A DNA stretch of 64,000 nucleotides from Silurus meridionalis (taxonomy: Eukaryota > Chordata > Actinopteri > Siluriformes > Siluridae), in NCBI RefSeq assembly GCF_014805685.1, contig NC_060887.1, positions 9,871,963 through 9,935,962 on the forward strand, given 5' to 3'. Positions 24,343 to 36,150 of this stretch are shown here, piece by piece (the stretch's first letter is position 1; each line of letters begins with the position of its first letter). The notes beneath the pieces were generated by a model that was not told the origin of the DNA, made no database searches, and was given only the letters and a program-made list of their open reading frames with translations. The translations under genes were made by a program, and so were the position numbers.

Positions 24343-25143
24343 CTCCTGCAAGAACATGATTTTTAGGACCTTTTATAGTTCTTTATTAAAACTTTTTAAA
24401 CAATTTAAAGGAAAGCTAAGCGGTAGGAATCAAACCGGGTGAGTCAGATAGCAGAGACCGTATTACTAACCACTACACTACCATAGGGGTGGCAAACAAG
24501 GCTTTGCTTATTGGACTCTTGGCTTTTCTATAGTTAAGAGACCAGTGTTTTCTCTTAGATCATGATGGTAGAGGGTCAAAACTTCTCCTTCCTGTTCATT
24601 CTCTCAGTTACTCGAAGTCTATGAGAAGTGACTCAGGTACAAGAACCACATCTCCAACACCTGCACCACTGATATACCATGATTTACCATCAACCATTTT
24701 TAATGACCTTTCATTGTTCTGTTTTTAAAAACTTCTTATAATGTTTAATATGAAACTAGAGGTAAGAATCAAACCAGGGAAGTCTTTCATCATAGATCGC
24801 TAATGGCATTACTTCAAAACTCAACTTTGTTAGACATTTAAATAAGCAGAAAAGACAAAGACAAAGAGACACAGACACAGCTTTAGAAAGAGTGAGAAAC
24901 AAATAGAGAGACAGCAAGAAAGAGACATATACAGTGAGACAGAGACATTTACTATAAGAGACACAGAGACAGTTTGACAGAGAAATAAGAGAGACAAAGA
25001 TAGCGAGATATAGCCACTTCCTGTTGTACTTTTAATGATCTCATTTACTAAATGAGCAGTAGTGAGTTAAGGGCTTGCTCAGGTGCCCAAAACTGGCAGC
25101 TTGGAGGTGTTAAACATGTATCATATTTACAGCATGTGATATA
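24325..25143 (-). repeat. Inverted-repeat arm B' of the composite element
   Basis: Reverse complement of 22410-23222. Degenerate B boxes lie at 24426-24436 and 24765-24775 on the minus strand. The arm ends where the LINE insertion begins. Confidence 0.85.
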
Positions 25144-25149
25144 TATGTA

Positions 25150-26056
25150 CTTATAAAGCACTAAATGGTTTGGCTCCCATGTATCTCTACAGTCTTTTAA
25201 CACGCTACAATCTGTCACGCTCCCTGAGATCTCAAAACTCTGGGCTTCTAGTAGTTCCTATAATAGCAAAGTCCACTAAAGGCGGTAGATAATTTTCACA
25301 TTTAGCTCCTACACTCTGGAATAGTCTTCTTGACAGTGTTCGGGGCTCAGACACAGTCTCCCAGTTTAAGTGCAGATTAAAAACATATCTTTTTAGCAAA
25401 GCCTACACATAACATCCGTCTCACATCATAACCTTGTGCTCCAGAACATCTGATCACATGCACATTATCAACATGTGCTGTGAATATCATGAACAGCAGC
25501 TACGCTAATTACTCTCCACTGCTTCTCGTTCTAGTAGATGCCAAACTCGCAAACATCCCGAACCATCTAGAGATGTACCAGTGCCAATTGGATCCCGCTA
25601 CATGTGTGGTTTTGACATTGGACCTCCTGGAGTGTTTAAAGGCTCTGGCGGGGAGAAGCTGATGCTGGATCTGTGATGATCACAAATGTTGAGCTCATAA
25701 AACTAGGAGCTACTAACCATATAGACTGTATAAGACTGTAGAAAGAACATTACTTATAATCTTATACTCCAGTACTCATGTTAGTTCTCACTCTCCAGTG
25801 TTCAGTATTGTTGAAAGATTTATGATCAAACTCTTGATGTCACCCAAATGAGGATGGGTTCCCCTTTTGAGTCTGGTTCCTCTCAAGGTTTCCTCTTCAT
25901 TACATCTAAGGGACTTTTTCTTGCCACAGTTGCCACAGCTGCTCATCAGGGATAAATGCACACCATTCACCTTGACTGTTGAGTTCTGTAAAGCTGCTTT
26001 GAGACAATGTCTGTTGTGAAAAGCGCTATAGAAATAAACTTGACTTGACTTGACTT
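25150..26056 (+). mobile_element. L2-like LINE, 5'-truncated 3' end
   Basis: It reads YKALNGLAPMYLYSLLTRYN, then SGLLVVPIIAKSTKGGR, APTLWNSLLDSV and KTYLFSKAYT, the C-terminal end of an L2/CR1-type reverse transcriptase. A 3' UTR follows, ending in tandem TTGAC units (ACTTGACTTGACTTGA). ATATGTA at both edges may be the target duplication. It lies inside the composite element and is younger than it. Confidence 0.8.
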
Positions 26057-26593
26057 GATATGTAAGCATATGTACAGTGATTAAATATAAAGGCTATATC
26101 AGTGCAGAGACGTGTGGACATAATTAAGAGCCTTTGCTATGTTTCCACACGGACAGTTAATGAGGTGATGCCGGAGAGACTGCACCTCTTCAAGTCAAGT
26201 TAGGAAGTTTATATATAGAAAATTATAGACATTTTACAGATTTGAATGATGTATTGTTTTTATCTGTATGATCAATAAAGACAGTAATTTAAGTTTGTGT
26301 TGCCATTATGAGGGAAAACCCCACAAAACGCCACCTAGAGGGTTAATTGTGTAAAACATGGTGGATTTTGGTGTTTGATTTGAGACTTGGCGCAGAAATA
26401 AAACAAAAGTTTACTGATTAAAAATATTTTTATCTGGAGTTTATTTATTTATTTTATTACTAAGTAAAGAAAGGACGTCGTGGATAAATTTATTTTTTGC
26501 CAAAGGTTTTAATTTCGCCTCTTTTTCATTCAGTTATTTATGTATTTACATTTGGTGAAACAGAAATGTGCGCTAAAATACAGCCAAATATAC

Positions 26594-26787
<194 letters not shown>

Positions 26788-26893
26788 AAACAAATTAAAA
26801 ATGTTGTTACCTAATGAATGTGTCCAGGCTGAAGATCCACATATAGAACACAAGCAGAGAAAAGATGATGATGATCAGGAATGTGTCTGTTCT

Positions 26894-27200
26894 CAGTCAT
26901 GTTTACATCACTGACTCCCTCTGTCTCATCCACATTAACCCTAAACTTCTTACTGCCTTCTGCCTGCTGATTCTTAGCTCCGTAAACTAGTCTACATCTG
27001 TGGTGAGTGAGAGACAGGACTTTATACACCAGTGGATTAAAAAAGACACGCGATGATAGGAAATCGGTTGTTCGGCTGAAATTGGCAGTGAAAATTAAAA
27101 AAAAATATTTCACCAAATCAATGGATTAAAACTAAAGTAACAAGTCTGTTTTGAAAATGTAAGAAGTAGAAAGTACAGATATTTGTGTAAAAGCTGTGAA
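26894..27200 (-). repeat. Inverted-repeat arm A' of the composite element
   Basis: Reverse complement of about 22060-22370 (CATTAACCCTAAACTTCTTA, CCGTAAACTAGTCTACATC). Confidence 0.8.
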
Positions 27201-27261
27201 GTAGCAGGTCTTCACAGTCAACCACTCCATTGCTCACCACAGACTACTTTCCACACAGCTT

Positions 27262-28416
27262 ACCCAGTGTGGGGACAAGCCAGATTCAAACCAGCAACCT
27301 CTGAGCTTAGAGACAAGGCTTTTACCACAAAGCCATCAAGTCCCAAAACTCGCCTCCTTATTTTGGGGGTTTATCCGTTTCATGCTTCAAAACAAGAACT
27401 TCAGACCAGACAGAAACACAGAAAGCAGGTTTCGAACCCTGAACCCCACCAACAGCGAAATACCAGTCTTAACCCACTGAACCTTCGGGGAGGACAGGCT
27501 GTGACGATTGTTTGGAGGAGGTCTATCTTTTCTTTCAAACCATCAACGCAAGAATATAATGCTAAAGACAGACGTAGGAAGCAAACACATATCGTGACTA
27601 GCAGGGACAAAGCAGGATTCAAACCCTGATTCACGCGATTAGCAAGGCACCAGCATTAACCCACTGAACCACCAGGAAGGACAGGCTGGGAAGCTTGTTT
27701 AGAGCAGGTCTATCTTTCTTTTTAACCCATCAAAACAAGAATATGAAGATGTAGTAATCTTGAATTTAAGCTACTTCATGACTAGCAGACAGAAAGCCAG
27801 GTTTGAACCCTGACCACCAAAATTGGCAAAGTACCAGCCTTAACCCACTAAGCAATTAGAAAAAAACAGGATGGGAAGCTTGATTAGAGCAGGTCTATCT
27901 TTCTTTTCAAACCATCCACACAAGAATTTAACGCTAAAGAAAGATGTAGGAAGCGAATACAGATGTAAGTAGCACAAGTTGAACCCACATTGTAAATAGC
28001 AGGAAAAAAGCAGGATTTGAAACATGATCCCCACCAGCGAGATACCAACCTTAACCCATTGAACTATCGGTGAGGACAGGCTAGGAAGCTTGTTTAGAGC
28101 AGGTCTATCTTTCTTTTCAACCCAATAAAAACAAAAATATCTAGCTAAAGAAAGATGTAGGAAGTGAATCCTGATCGTGACTGGCAGGCAGAAAGCAGGA
28201 TTCGAACCCTGAACCCCACCAAAAGCAAAACACCTGATTTAACCCACTGAGCCATCAGGGAAGACTGGCTGGGAAGATTGTTTAGAGCAGGTCTATCTAC
28301 CTTTAAACCATCAACACAAGACTATAAAGCTATAGAAAGATTTAGGAAGCAGGAACATAACCTACATCGCAACTAGCAGGCAGAAAGCAGGATTCAAACC
28401 CTGATCCTCACCATCA
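27262..28416 (-). repeat. Tandem array of tRNA-like units, 185-214-bp period
   Basis: Minus-strand B-box-like words (reverse complements of GGTTCGAATCC variants) lie at 27282, 27428, 27615, 27800, 28013, 28198 and 28390. From 27428 the spacing is 185-214 bases. Most units have an A-box-side word (reverse complement of TTCAGTGGGTTAA) about 40-45 bases away on the far side. They are joined by a shared spacer containing AGAGCAGGTCTATCTTTC and AAGAAAGATGTAGGAAG. The 28198 copy (GGATTCGAACC) is closest to consensus. No unit has a clear Pol III T-run terminator. Confidence 0.7.
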
Positions 28417-28975
28417 AGTCAAGTCAAGTCAAGAGGCTTTTATTGTCATTTCTACTATACACAGTGGTACACATTACACAGTAAAAACGATACAACGTTC
28501 CTCCGGTACCATGGAGCTACACTAAACAACAACAACCTACGTAAGGTGCATCGAGTGCAACCTAGTGCAAACAGTGCAGACAAAAAACAATACAGACAGA
28601 CAGTGCAGATAGAAAACACAAGACAACACAAGACAAGACACAAAACCTGAGATAGCACCAACTTGTAAACCTACTGTAGACTCTGAATATACAGTACTGT
28701 ATGAGGAAAACTGTATAAACTATACCCGGGAGAAACAGCAGCAGTCAAGAGGTGCAAAAGACAGCATGTAAACAGTATAGTATAATAACAGTATAGTGTA
28801 ATAAGAAACAGTAAAGGTGCTAAAAACAGCATATAAACGGTATAATAGAGTCAAAGGTGCAAAAAACAGCATGTAAACAGTGTAGTACGGTAGAGTATAA
28901 ATAATAATAAATAAATGATGGTGGAATGGGCTGAGATGAGTAATGAGTGTGTGTCGAGTGTTAAGTCTAGGATAC
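28417..28975. mobile_element. Insertion into the tRNA-like array (TCAAG-tailed repeat with internal minisatellite)
   Basis: One tRNA-like unit is split: its B-box half ends at about 28415 and its A-box half resumes near 28976. The insert begins CAAGTCAAGTCAAG, then GAGGCTTTTATTGTCATTTC, a repeat I have often seen in fish but cannot name. It ends with imperfect copies of an AAGGTGCAAAAAACAGCATG unit at 28755-28890. Confidence 0.6.
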
Positions 28976-29586
28976 AAAACGCACCAGCCTTAACCCACTG
29001 AACCATGGAAAAAATAAGACTGGGAAGCATGTTTCAGTGAGGCACAACTCTTAAACCACTGAGCGACCACTGCTGAAAAGCATGTGTGCTTTTTGGAGGG
29101 TTCATACTTTGTTTCATGGCAGCGCAGTAAGAAAGAAGGTATGTAGGACTGGCTTTGAAACCTTATCACCAGCGTGGACTATATTAAGGACCATGTTCAG
29201 GCACAAGCCTTAACCCACTGAGCTACCACAGAAGTGCCTTTTTTTTTGGTGGAGTTATCTTTCATTAAAGACTAGGAAATCAAGAAATTAATCCAACACA
29301 GAAAGGACAGAATTGAAATGTTTTCAGAGTGGACAAGGTCCAGAGGTTTTATTTACCAACACAGCAACCATCTAATATAATGTGAGATCCAGTTAACAGC
29401 TAAAACAGGTAGAAATAATAACTACTTTTTACTTAAGTACATGTCAGAGCCAAGACTTCTTTACTTTCACTTGAGTAAAAAAGTTTAATCAGTACTTCAA
29501 CTTTTACCCGAGTATTTTAAAACATGAGTATCTGTACTTCTACTTAAGTAAAGGGTGTGTGTACTTTTGCCACCTCTGGTCACTAA

Positions 29587-30117
29587 TAGAGAGGGATGAA
29601 GAACATGAAGGAGGTTTGGGGTGCTGGTTGAGAAAACTCATCTTGGGGGTGGAGAGAAGAACGAGAGCCAGAGTATGAAAAGACAAACGTGACAGAGAAT
29701 AATGAAATTGAGACAGATGGTGAAATGTCTCTGATGCTAAGTGTTAATGGACACAGCTGTCATCCCTTATGTGCTTATGTGCCTTTATACATGTATGTGC
29801 ATCTTTGTGAACAAACTGATAAGAGAATTACTAGAAAAATCAATGTGTGATATTCAGGCAATGGACTTTTGGTGTTTGGATGGTGTTTATTTGCCAATAT
29901 TTTGAATTTCTCCCCATTCGTTCTCTCATCTGCCTTTCTTTATCCCCTCCGTCTGTTCAGAGATGTTACACACTGCCATAATATTGTGGATTTGCTACCC
30001 TCTAGTGGTCAGTACATGCGAATACAGTAAAACGTCTACTTTGTCAGTATTTAAGCATGGAATGGCTCCACGACAATATTCTATTTTTAGGATAAAATAA
30101 ATCCTAAATATTTTTTC
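29587..30117. other. Intergenic stretch, nothing recognised
   Basis: Unique-looking AT-rich sequence directly after the composite element's target duplication. No gene or repeat identified. Confidence 0.5.
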
Positions 30118-30890
30118 CTTCTGACCTTCTCTATCATTATTCATACTTTGTTGTTCATCTTTTCTCTCAGCCTGGCTTTCACCACTCTTTCCCATAACTT
30201 CATGGTGTGACTAATTAACTTAATTCCCCTGTTACTGCAGGTCTGCACATCTCCCTTATTCTTAAAGATTGATAACAGCACACTCCTTCTCCATTCCTCA
30301 GGCATCCTCTCATCTTCCAGAATCTTGTTAAAAACTCCACTGCCATCTCTCCCAAACATCTCCACCACCGAGCCCCTGTCTGACCTCTTCCCTGAATCTC
30401 ACACTACACTCTTCCTCCTTCAGTTTCCACCATCCTATTCTTCTTTTAGTCCTCACTCTCCTCCTCTTATTCTTCAGCCCCAAAACCATCTTGCAGACCA
30501 CCATCCGATGCTATCTATCTACACTGTCTTCCTTCAGGATCACACCTACACCATTTCTCTTTCTATCCACATCATGATAAAACATTTTAAAGCCACCTCC
30601 AATGTTCCTGGCCTTACTCCCTTTCCACTTGGTCTCTTGAACATATATACATTTACTCACGCCATCATATCAGCTACCTCTCTCCCTTTATCACCCTTTA
30701 CCAATTTCGGTACCCTGTTGGCTAACAATACCTGTGGCGTTCGTTGGTAACTATGGAAATTAGTTTTGTGATTTTTGATATGGCACATTTTATGCTGGAT
30801 GCCCTTCCTAACACAACTCTTCCCATTTATCCGAGCTTGGGACCAAAAGTGCACTAACTTGTACAAACCTAATGGCTGGGTTGCAACATG
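30118..30890 (-). pseudogene. RTE-type LINE, internally deleted
   Basis: The minus strand first reads a decayed endonuclease start (KGDKGREVADMM; later ALKCFIMMWIEREM), then jumps to a reverse-transcriptase block: RMPEEWRRSVLLSIFKNKGD, then SNRGIKLISHTMKLWERVV. Many stops separate the blocks. The 30780-30860 end resembles the body of the tRNA-Glu SINE (GCTGGATGCCCTTCCTAAC). Confidence 0.75.
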
Positions 30891-31699
30891 CATGTAGTCC
30901 CCAACAAAAACATGTAGTCCCCAACAAAAACATCAGGTTACTGCAAACACATCAGGATAGAAACACTTTCTTTGACATTTGGAGTTTGAGGAGTCTTCGG
31001 TCTTGAAGAAACAGCTGCTCAGGGAATCTGGAAAGCCCAGGGGAGAACATTCAAAGATACTCCACACTGTTCCCTGATGCCAAGAACCCAGGTCTCACAA
31101 GCTATAAGACTGCAGTGCTACCCAGTGTTTCACCATGCTACCCAATCATGTTTTTGTTAGCTGGGTTGGACTACCATCATGCACTTCTCCACCAGCTGTT
31201 CCATTGTGTGCATAAAAAGCTCCAGCTAATCCAGGAACATTAGATGTCCCAATACTTTTATGCTTCCTGAAATGTTCTGTGGATTTCCATGTCTCTAGTC
31301 CATGTGCTATGGCTGGGCAGTATTGCAAAAAAATAAAAATAAGAAAGAAAAAAATGTTTGACCTATTCATGCTTTCGTTTTAGTGTAGTTGTTTTTCGAG
31401 TAACCAGTCAACCTAAAACAAATTTACAACAACATGACTTTAGTAACATTCTCTTTATTTGTAATGTAAAACAAATTCTCTAGTTAAATATTTTTGCATT
31501 TTTAGCATACATTATTACAGAGACAGAGGCATTTCACATATTAAGGGTGAATACCATTTTACTAAAGGAAGAAACCCAGTTAAGACAACTCCAAACCTCT
31601 ATACTATCACCACAACTGTGCACCTACATTATCTGGAGCAATTCAAAATCAATATTTGTTTAATAACATGACAAAGACATTGAAAATGTAAATAAAATA
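30891..31699. other. Intergenic stretch with a Tc1-like scrap
   Basis: A short direct duplication (ATGTAGTCCCCAACAAAAAC) lies at 30893-30931. A Tc1-like fragment at about 31150-31310 ends in TGTCCCAATACTTTTA. No gene. Confidence 0.45.
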
Positions 31700-32022
31700 C
31701 AACCTACTCACCAGAGATGCAGACTCATAATTTGCAGCGCTCCTAAGAGGCTGTAAGCCAGTGGTACCGATCATATTCACTGGTCTGGAAGTGGAGAACA
31801 AACCCTTTCCTGGGCTGAGACAAACTAGCTAAAAATGCTGAGGCTATTCTGTGAGGCCAATATGAAATCTTATTTGTTAGAGAAACAGTTTCATTGCTAA
31901 TATTATCTAAGGTAAAAAGGCCAGCAGTACAGACTTTGAAGGCCCTAGACAGATTAGATTAACATGGCAGCACATAGAGGCTGAAATTTTATCTAACATC
32001 CACATACCCATGCTGAAAGCAG
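31700..32022. repeat. Left half of a duplicated segment split by a LINE
   Basis: Blocks such as TGGTCTGGAAGTGGAGAACA, TGTGAGGC(C/G)AATATGAAATC, GCAGCACATAGAGGCT and ATCTAACATCCACATAC recur in order at 46130-46620. It stops at the LINE's target duplication and resumes at 36044. Confidence 0.75.
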
Positions 32023-32699
32023 TCAAGTCAAGTTGATTTCTATAGCGTTTTTACAACAGACATTGTCTCAAAGCAGCTTTACAGAAATCAACAGTGAGCA
32101 GCCATGGTGACTGAGGCAAGGAAAAACACCCTTAGATGTTATGAGGAAGAAACCCTGAGAGGAACCAGACTCAAAAGGGGAACCCATCCTCATTTGTGTG
32201 ACATCAAGAGTCTGATCATAAACCTTTAAACAATACAGAACACTGGAGAGTGAGAACTAATATGAGTACTGGAGTGTAAGATTATAAGTAATGTTCTTTC
32301 TACAGTCTTATACAGTCCTTATGTTTATAAAACTAGGAGCTACTCAGCAACTCATAAAATAGCTTAACATTTGCGATCATCACAGATCCAACACCAGCTT
32401 CTCCATGCCAGAGCCTTTAAACACTCCAGGAGGTCCAGTGTCCAAACTCCACACATGAAGTGGGATCCAGGTGGCACTGGTACGTCTCTGGGTGGTACGG
32501 GAAGTTTGCGAGATCCGCATCTATTTCTTTAAAGGTCCATAATCTTCATGAGGTGGGATGTGACTGGAGCTGGCCAAACCTCAGGATGCCTCGGGATGGG
32601 GAGAGAAAGAGAAGCAGTGGAGAGAAATTAGCATAGCTGCTGTTTATAATATTAACAGCACAAGTTGATAATGTGCATTTGATCAGATGTTCTGGAGCA

Positions 32700-34220
32700 C
32701 AAGTTTATGATATGTGACGTATGTTATGTGTAGGCTTTGCTAAAAAGATACGTTTTTAATCTGCACATAAACTGGGAGAGTGTGTCTGAGCCCCGAACAC
32801 TGTCAGGAAGACTATTCCAAAGTTTAGGAGCTAAATATGAGAATGATCTCCTGCCTTTACTGGACTTTGCTATTCTAGGAACCGCTTAGAAGTCCAGAGT
32901 TTTGAGATTTTAAAGAGCGTGACGGATTGTAGCGTGTTAAAAGACTGGATAGATACTTTGGAGCTAAACCATTTAGTGTTTTATAAGTAAGAAGCAGTAG
33001 TTTGTAGTCAATTCTAAACTTAACAGGTAGCCAGTGTAGGGACGATAAGATTGGGGTTATATGATCATATTTTCTTGACCTTGTGAGAACTCTGGCTGCC
33101 GCATTCTGAACTAACTGAAGCTTGTTTATTAATGGTGCAGGACATCCAGCTAGTAATGCATTACAATAATCTATTCAGTAGGGCATGAACGCATGGACGA
33201 GCTTCTCTGCATCAGATATAGATAACATGTTTCTTATCTTAGAAATATTTCTAAGGTGGAAGAAGGCTGTTTTTGTAACTTGGATGATGTGATTTTTGAA
33301 AGACAAGTTGCTGTCTAAGGGTTAGGGTTAGGGTTAGTATAAATAACTCCCAGGTCTTTTACCGTTGAACTAGTAGTTACAGAACATCCGTCTAAATGCA
33401 GGTTGAAATGCTGGAGCTTCTGTGTACTGGTTTTTGGACCAATAAGCAAAATCTCCTTATTATCGAATTTAATAGTAGAAAGTTATGGGTCGTCTAGTCT
33501 TTTAATTCATTAATACACCCAGTTATCCAAACTAATTGAGCTGTATCACCTGGTTTTGATGAGATATATAGCTGGGTATCATCAGCATAACAGTGGAAGC
33601 TAATTCCATGCTCTCTAATAATTTTCCTAAGGGAAGCATGTATATTGTTAAAAGCAGGGGTCCTAGAACTGAACCTTGCGGCATGCCATAATTTACTAGC
33701 ATTAACCTGGATAGCGCTCCATTTAAGTCTACAAAATGGTAACGATCGGACAGGTAGGATTTAAACCAGCTTAATGCCTGTACCTGAATGCCGATATAAT
33801 TTTGTAAGCAATCTAGGAGGAGATCATGATCTATAGTGTCGAATGCAGCACTAAGATCTAGTAAAACTAACAGCGAGATGAAGCCTTGGTCTGAAAGCTA
33901 AAAACAGGTCATTAGTGATTTTAACTAGAGCAGTTTCTGTGCTATGATGGGGCCTATAACCTGACTGAAACTCTTCAACTCTTCTCTTGTAAGTAGGAAC
34001 ATAACTGGGCAGCGACAATCTTTTCTAAAATCTTAGACATAAATGGGAGATTTGAAATGGGTCTGTAATTCAATAGCGTGTTTGGATCCAAATGAGGTTT
34101 CTTAATGAGGGGCTTAATAACTGCTAACTTGAGGGGTTTAGGGACATGACCTAAAGATAGTGAGGAGTTAAGAATATTCAGAAGAGGCTCACAAGCTGTA
34201 TGTAACACTTCCTTCAATGG
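32700..34220 (-). pseudogene. L2-like LINE reverse transcriptase, decayed
   Basis: Minus-strand blocks: VPKPLKLAVIKPLIKKPHLD and LLNYRPISNLPFMSKILEKI (fingers), later FFHLRNISKIRNMLSISDAE, LVHAFMPY, IDYCNALLAGCPAPLINK and LVQNAAARVLTRSRKYDHIT, then YKTLNGLAPKYLSSLLTRYN at the C-terminus. Stops, shifts and a (GGGTTA)3 insertion around 33319 interrupt it. Confidence 0.85.
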
Positions 34221-34308
34221 ATTAGTTGGAATGGGACTGACATGTAACTGACATGTTGTTGGTTTAGCTTTGGTAATAACATCATACAGTTCTTCCTGTC
34301 CTATGCTA

Positions 34309-34356
34309 CTCCACAGCTACAATGCTTTACATGTGTAAAGCATTGTAGCTGTGGAG
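34309..34356. repeat. Near-perfect 22-bp palindrome in the LINE
   Basis: Arms 34309-34330 and 34335-34356 are exact reverse complements separated by ATGT. Such a perfect hairpin is unlike the surrounding coding remnant and looks like a local fold-back duplication. Confidence 0.9.
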
Positions 34357-34421
34357 TTGTAGATGAGAATGTGTCAGGAAATGCTGTCAGAGGTTGGACC
34401 GCCACAATTGTTTTTCTAATA

Positions 34422-35555
34422 CTATACATTTTTTTCAGTGAAGAAATTCATAAAGTCCTCACTACTAAACTGTGATTGAACACATTTTTCAGATACCTGA
34501 TTTGTAGTTAATGTAGCTACTGTAGTGAAAAGGAACCTGGGATTGTTTTTGTTATTTTCTATGAGTTTGCTCAGGTGTTCAGCTCTAGCAGCTTTTAGCG
34601 CCTGTCTGTAGCTGAGCATACTGTCTTTATACGCAATTCTAAATACCTCCAATTTAGATTTCCTCCATTTTCTCTCCAGATTACGGGCTGTTTTCTTGCA
34701 GGCATGCGTATGACTATTATACCAAGGTGCAGGTGTTTGTTCCCTAACCTTTTTTAACCGGATGGGGGCAACAGTGTCTAATGTGCTAGTGAGGATAATG
34801 TCAATGTTGTTAGACATTTCATCAAGATCATTAGCAGTAATGGGTTTAGTGAGAAATTGAGATAAATCAGGCAGGTTATTTACGAATCTGTCCTTAGTGG
34901 TCGGAACAATAGTCCTACCAAGTTGATAGCGTGGTGAAACACAGCTAATCTGCTCTACCGGTAGTGTGTACAATATGAGGTAATGGTCTGTGATGTCATC
35001 ACTCTGAGGTAAAATATCTATATCAGTGACTTCTGCTCTGTGGGATATTATTAAGTCTAATGTGTGGTTAAAACAATGAGTTGGTCTGGTGACAATTTGA
35101 TTAACCCCGAAAGAGATTAATAAATCCACAAATGATAATCCTAGGGCATCGTTTACATCATCTACATGAATATAAAAATCTCCTACAAGCAGCACTTTAT
35201 CAAAATTGATCAAGAGGTCTGAAAGAAAACGAGCAAACTTGAAGAAAATCAGCGTAGGGCCTTGGGGGTCTGTACCAATGGCCAGAGCGAGAGACAGTAG
35301 GGGTTTTCTATGTATGTCTGAAAGTACAACTTTAAGAACGAGCACTTTAAATGATTTAAAGCTGAATCCTAATTTCTGACTAAAATTAAGAGAGGCACTA
35401 TAAATGGTTGCTACACCTCCCCCACGACCAGTCTGACGGGGCTCATGCTTATAAACATATCCTGACGGTGTCGACTCGTTTAGACCCATATAATCATCTG
35501 GTCTAATCCAGGTTTCAGTGAGACAGAGTGCATCAAGATTATTCTCTGTGATCAT
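34422..35555 (-). pseudogene. L2-like LINE endonuclease (APE-type) open segment, 377 aa
   Basis: One open frame without stops. It holds the APE-type markers LTETWI (catalytic E), SGYVYKHEPRQTGRGGGVA, LLVGDFYIHVD (usually GDFN; the Asn is Tyr here) and a C-terminal SDDITDHY (normally SDH). The tail WYNSHTHACKKTARNLERKW is the conserved linker before the reverse transcriptase. Loss of the GDFN asparagine suggests decay despite the open frame. Confidence 0.85.
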
Positions 35556-35820
35556 CTCATTTACAATGAGTGCTTTGGGTGCAAGGGATCTAATGTTTAA
35601 AAGACCAAACTTTAGAACTTATTTGTGCTTGCTTATCTGGCATTTTCCAGTTTTAACTGCAATAAGATTATTTCTGTATCTTGTGTATTTAATTCTTGGT
35701 TTTACTACATGAGGAATAGATACGGTTTTTATAAAATGGGCTGTGTGTGTGTGTACTTGTAACTATTTGGTTTGTTGTACAAATGTTCACATAGTCATAA
35801 ATTGCCTGATGTCTTACCAG

Positions 35821-36043
35821 TCAGATGGTGTGAAGTATCCTAGAGATGTTATCTGATAGCACTGCTGCTCCAACTCTGCTGGGGTGCAGGCCATCAGGGC
35901 GGAAGAACCTCGGACGCTCCCAGAAACAGTTCCAGTTATTAACAAAGAGAAGTTTGTGCTCTCGACACCATGACTGTAGCCATTCATTTAGTGCAAAAAG
36001 TCTACTAAACTTCTCAATCGCTCGATGGTAAGTGGATATGTGG
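35821..36043 (-). pseudogene. L2-like LINE ORF1, esterase-domain 3' part
   Basis: The minus strand reads EWLQSWCREHKLLFVNNWNC, FWERPRFFRPDGLHPSRVGA and LSDNISRIL. The DGLHPSRVG block is the C-terminal catalytic D..H motif of SGNH esterases known in ORF1 of fish L2 and CR1 elements. The N-terminal part is missing, so the element is 5'-truncated. Confidence 0.75.
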
Positions 36044-36150
36044 GAAAGCAGTGCAGCCAAAGAAATGCTACGAAGTGAAGAGAATAAACAGTTGGGAATA
36101 AATTATTAAAATTTAATGGAACAAATATTAGAATTTAGGTTGTAAATGTA
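36044..36150. repeat. Right half of the segment split by the LINE
   Basis: It matches about 46600-46680 (GCAGTGCAGC, AATGGAACAAATATTAGAAT), continuing the left half at 31700-32022. Confidence 0.7.

Larger units (their letters stand above)
32023..36043 (-). mobile_element. Nearly full-length L2-like LINE, 4.0 kb, flanked by GAAAGCAG
   Basis: Direct repeats of GAAAGCAG lie at 32015-32022 and 36044-36051. On the minus strand the order is ORF1 esterase remnant, endonuclease, reverse transcriptase, 3' UTR and a TCAAGTCAAG-type tail, the expected order of a fish L2-like element. The uninterrupted host segment exists at about 46580-46625. Several frameshifts make it inactive. Confidence 0.88.

Noticed and set aside
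27262..28416. Functional tRNA gene cluster
   Set aside because: Units lack consistent acceptor pairing, most B boxes deviate, no T-run terminators are seen, and spacing follows a repeat unit. They are tRNA-like repeats, not tRNA genes on this evidence.
27400..28416. CRISPR array
   Set aside because: The period is too long, the repeats are imperfect, they contain tRNA promoter boxes, and the DNA is vertebrate.
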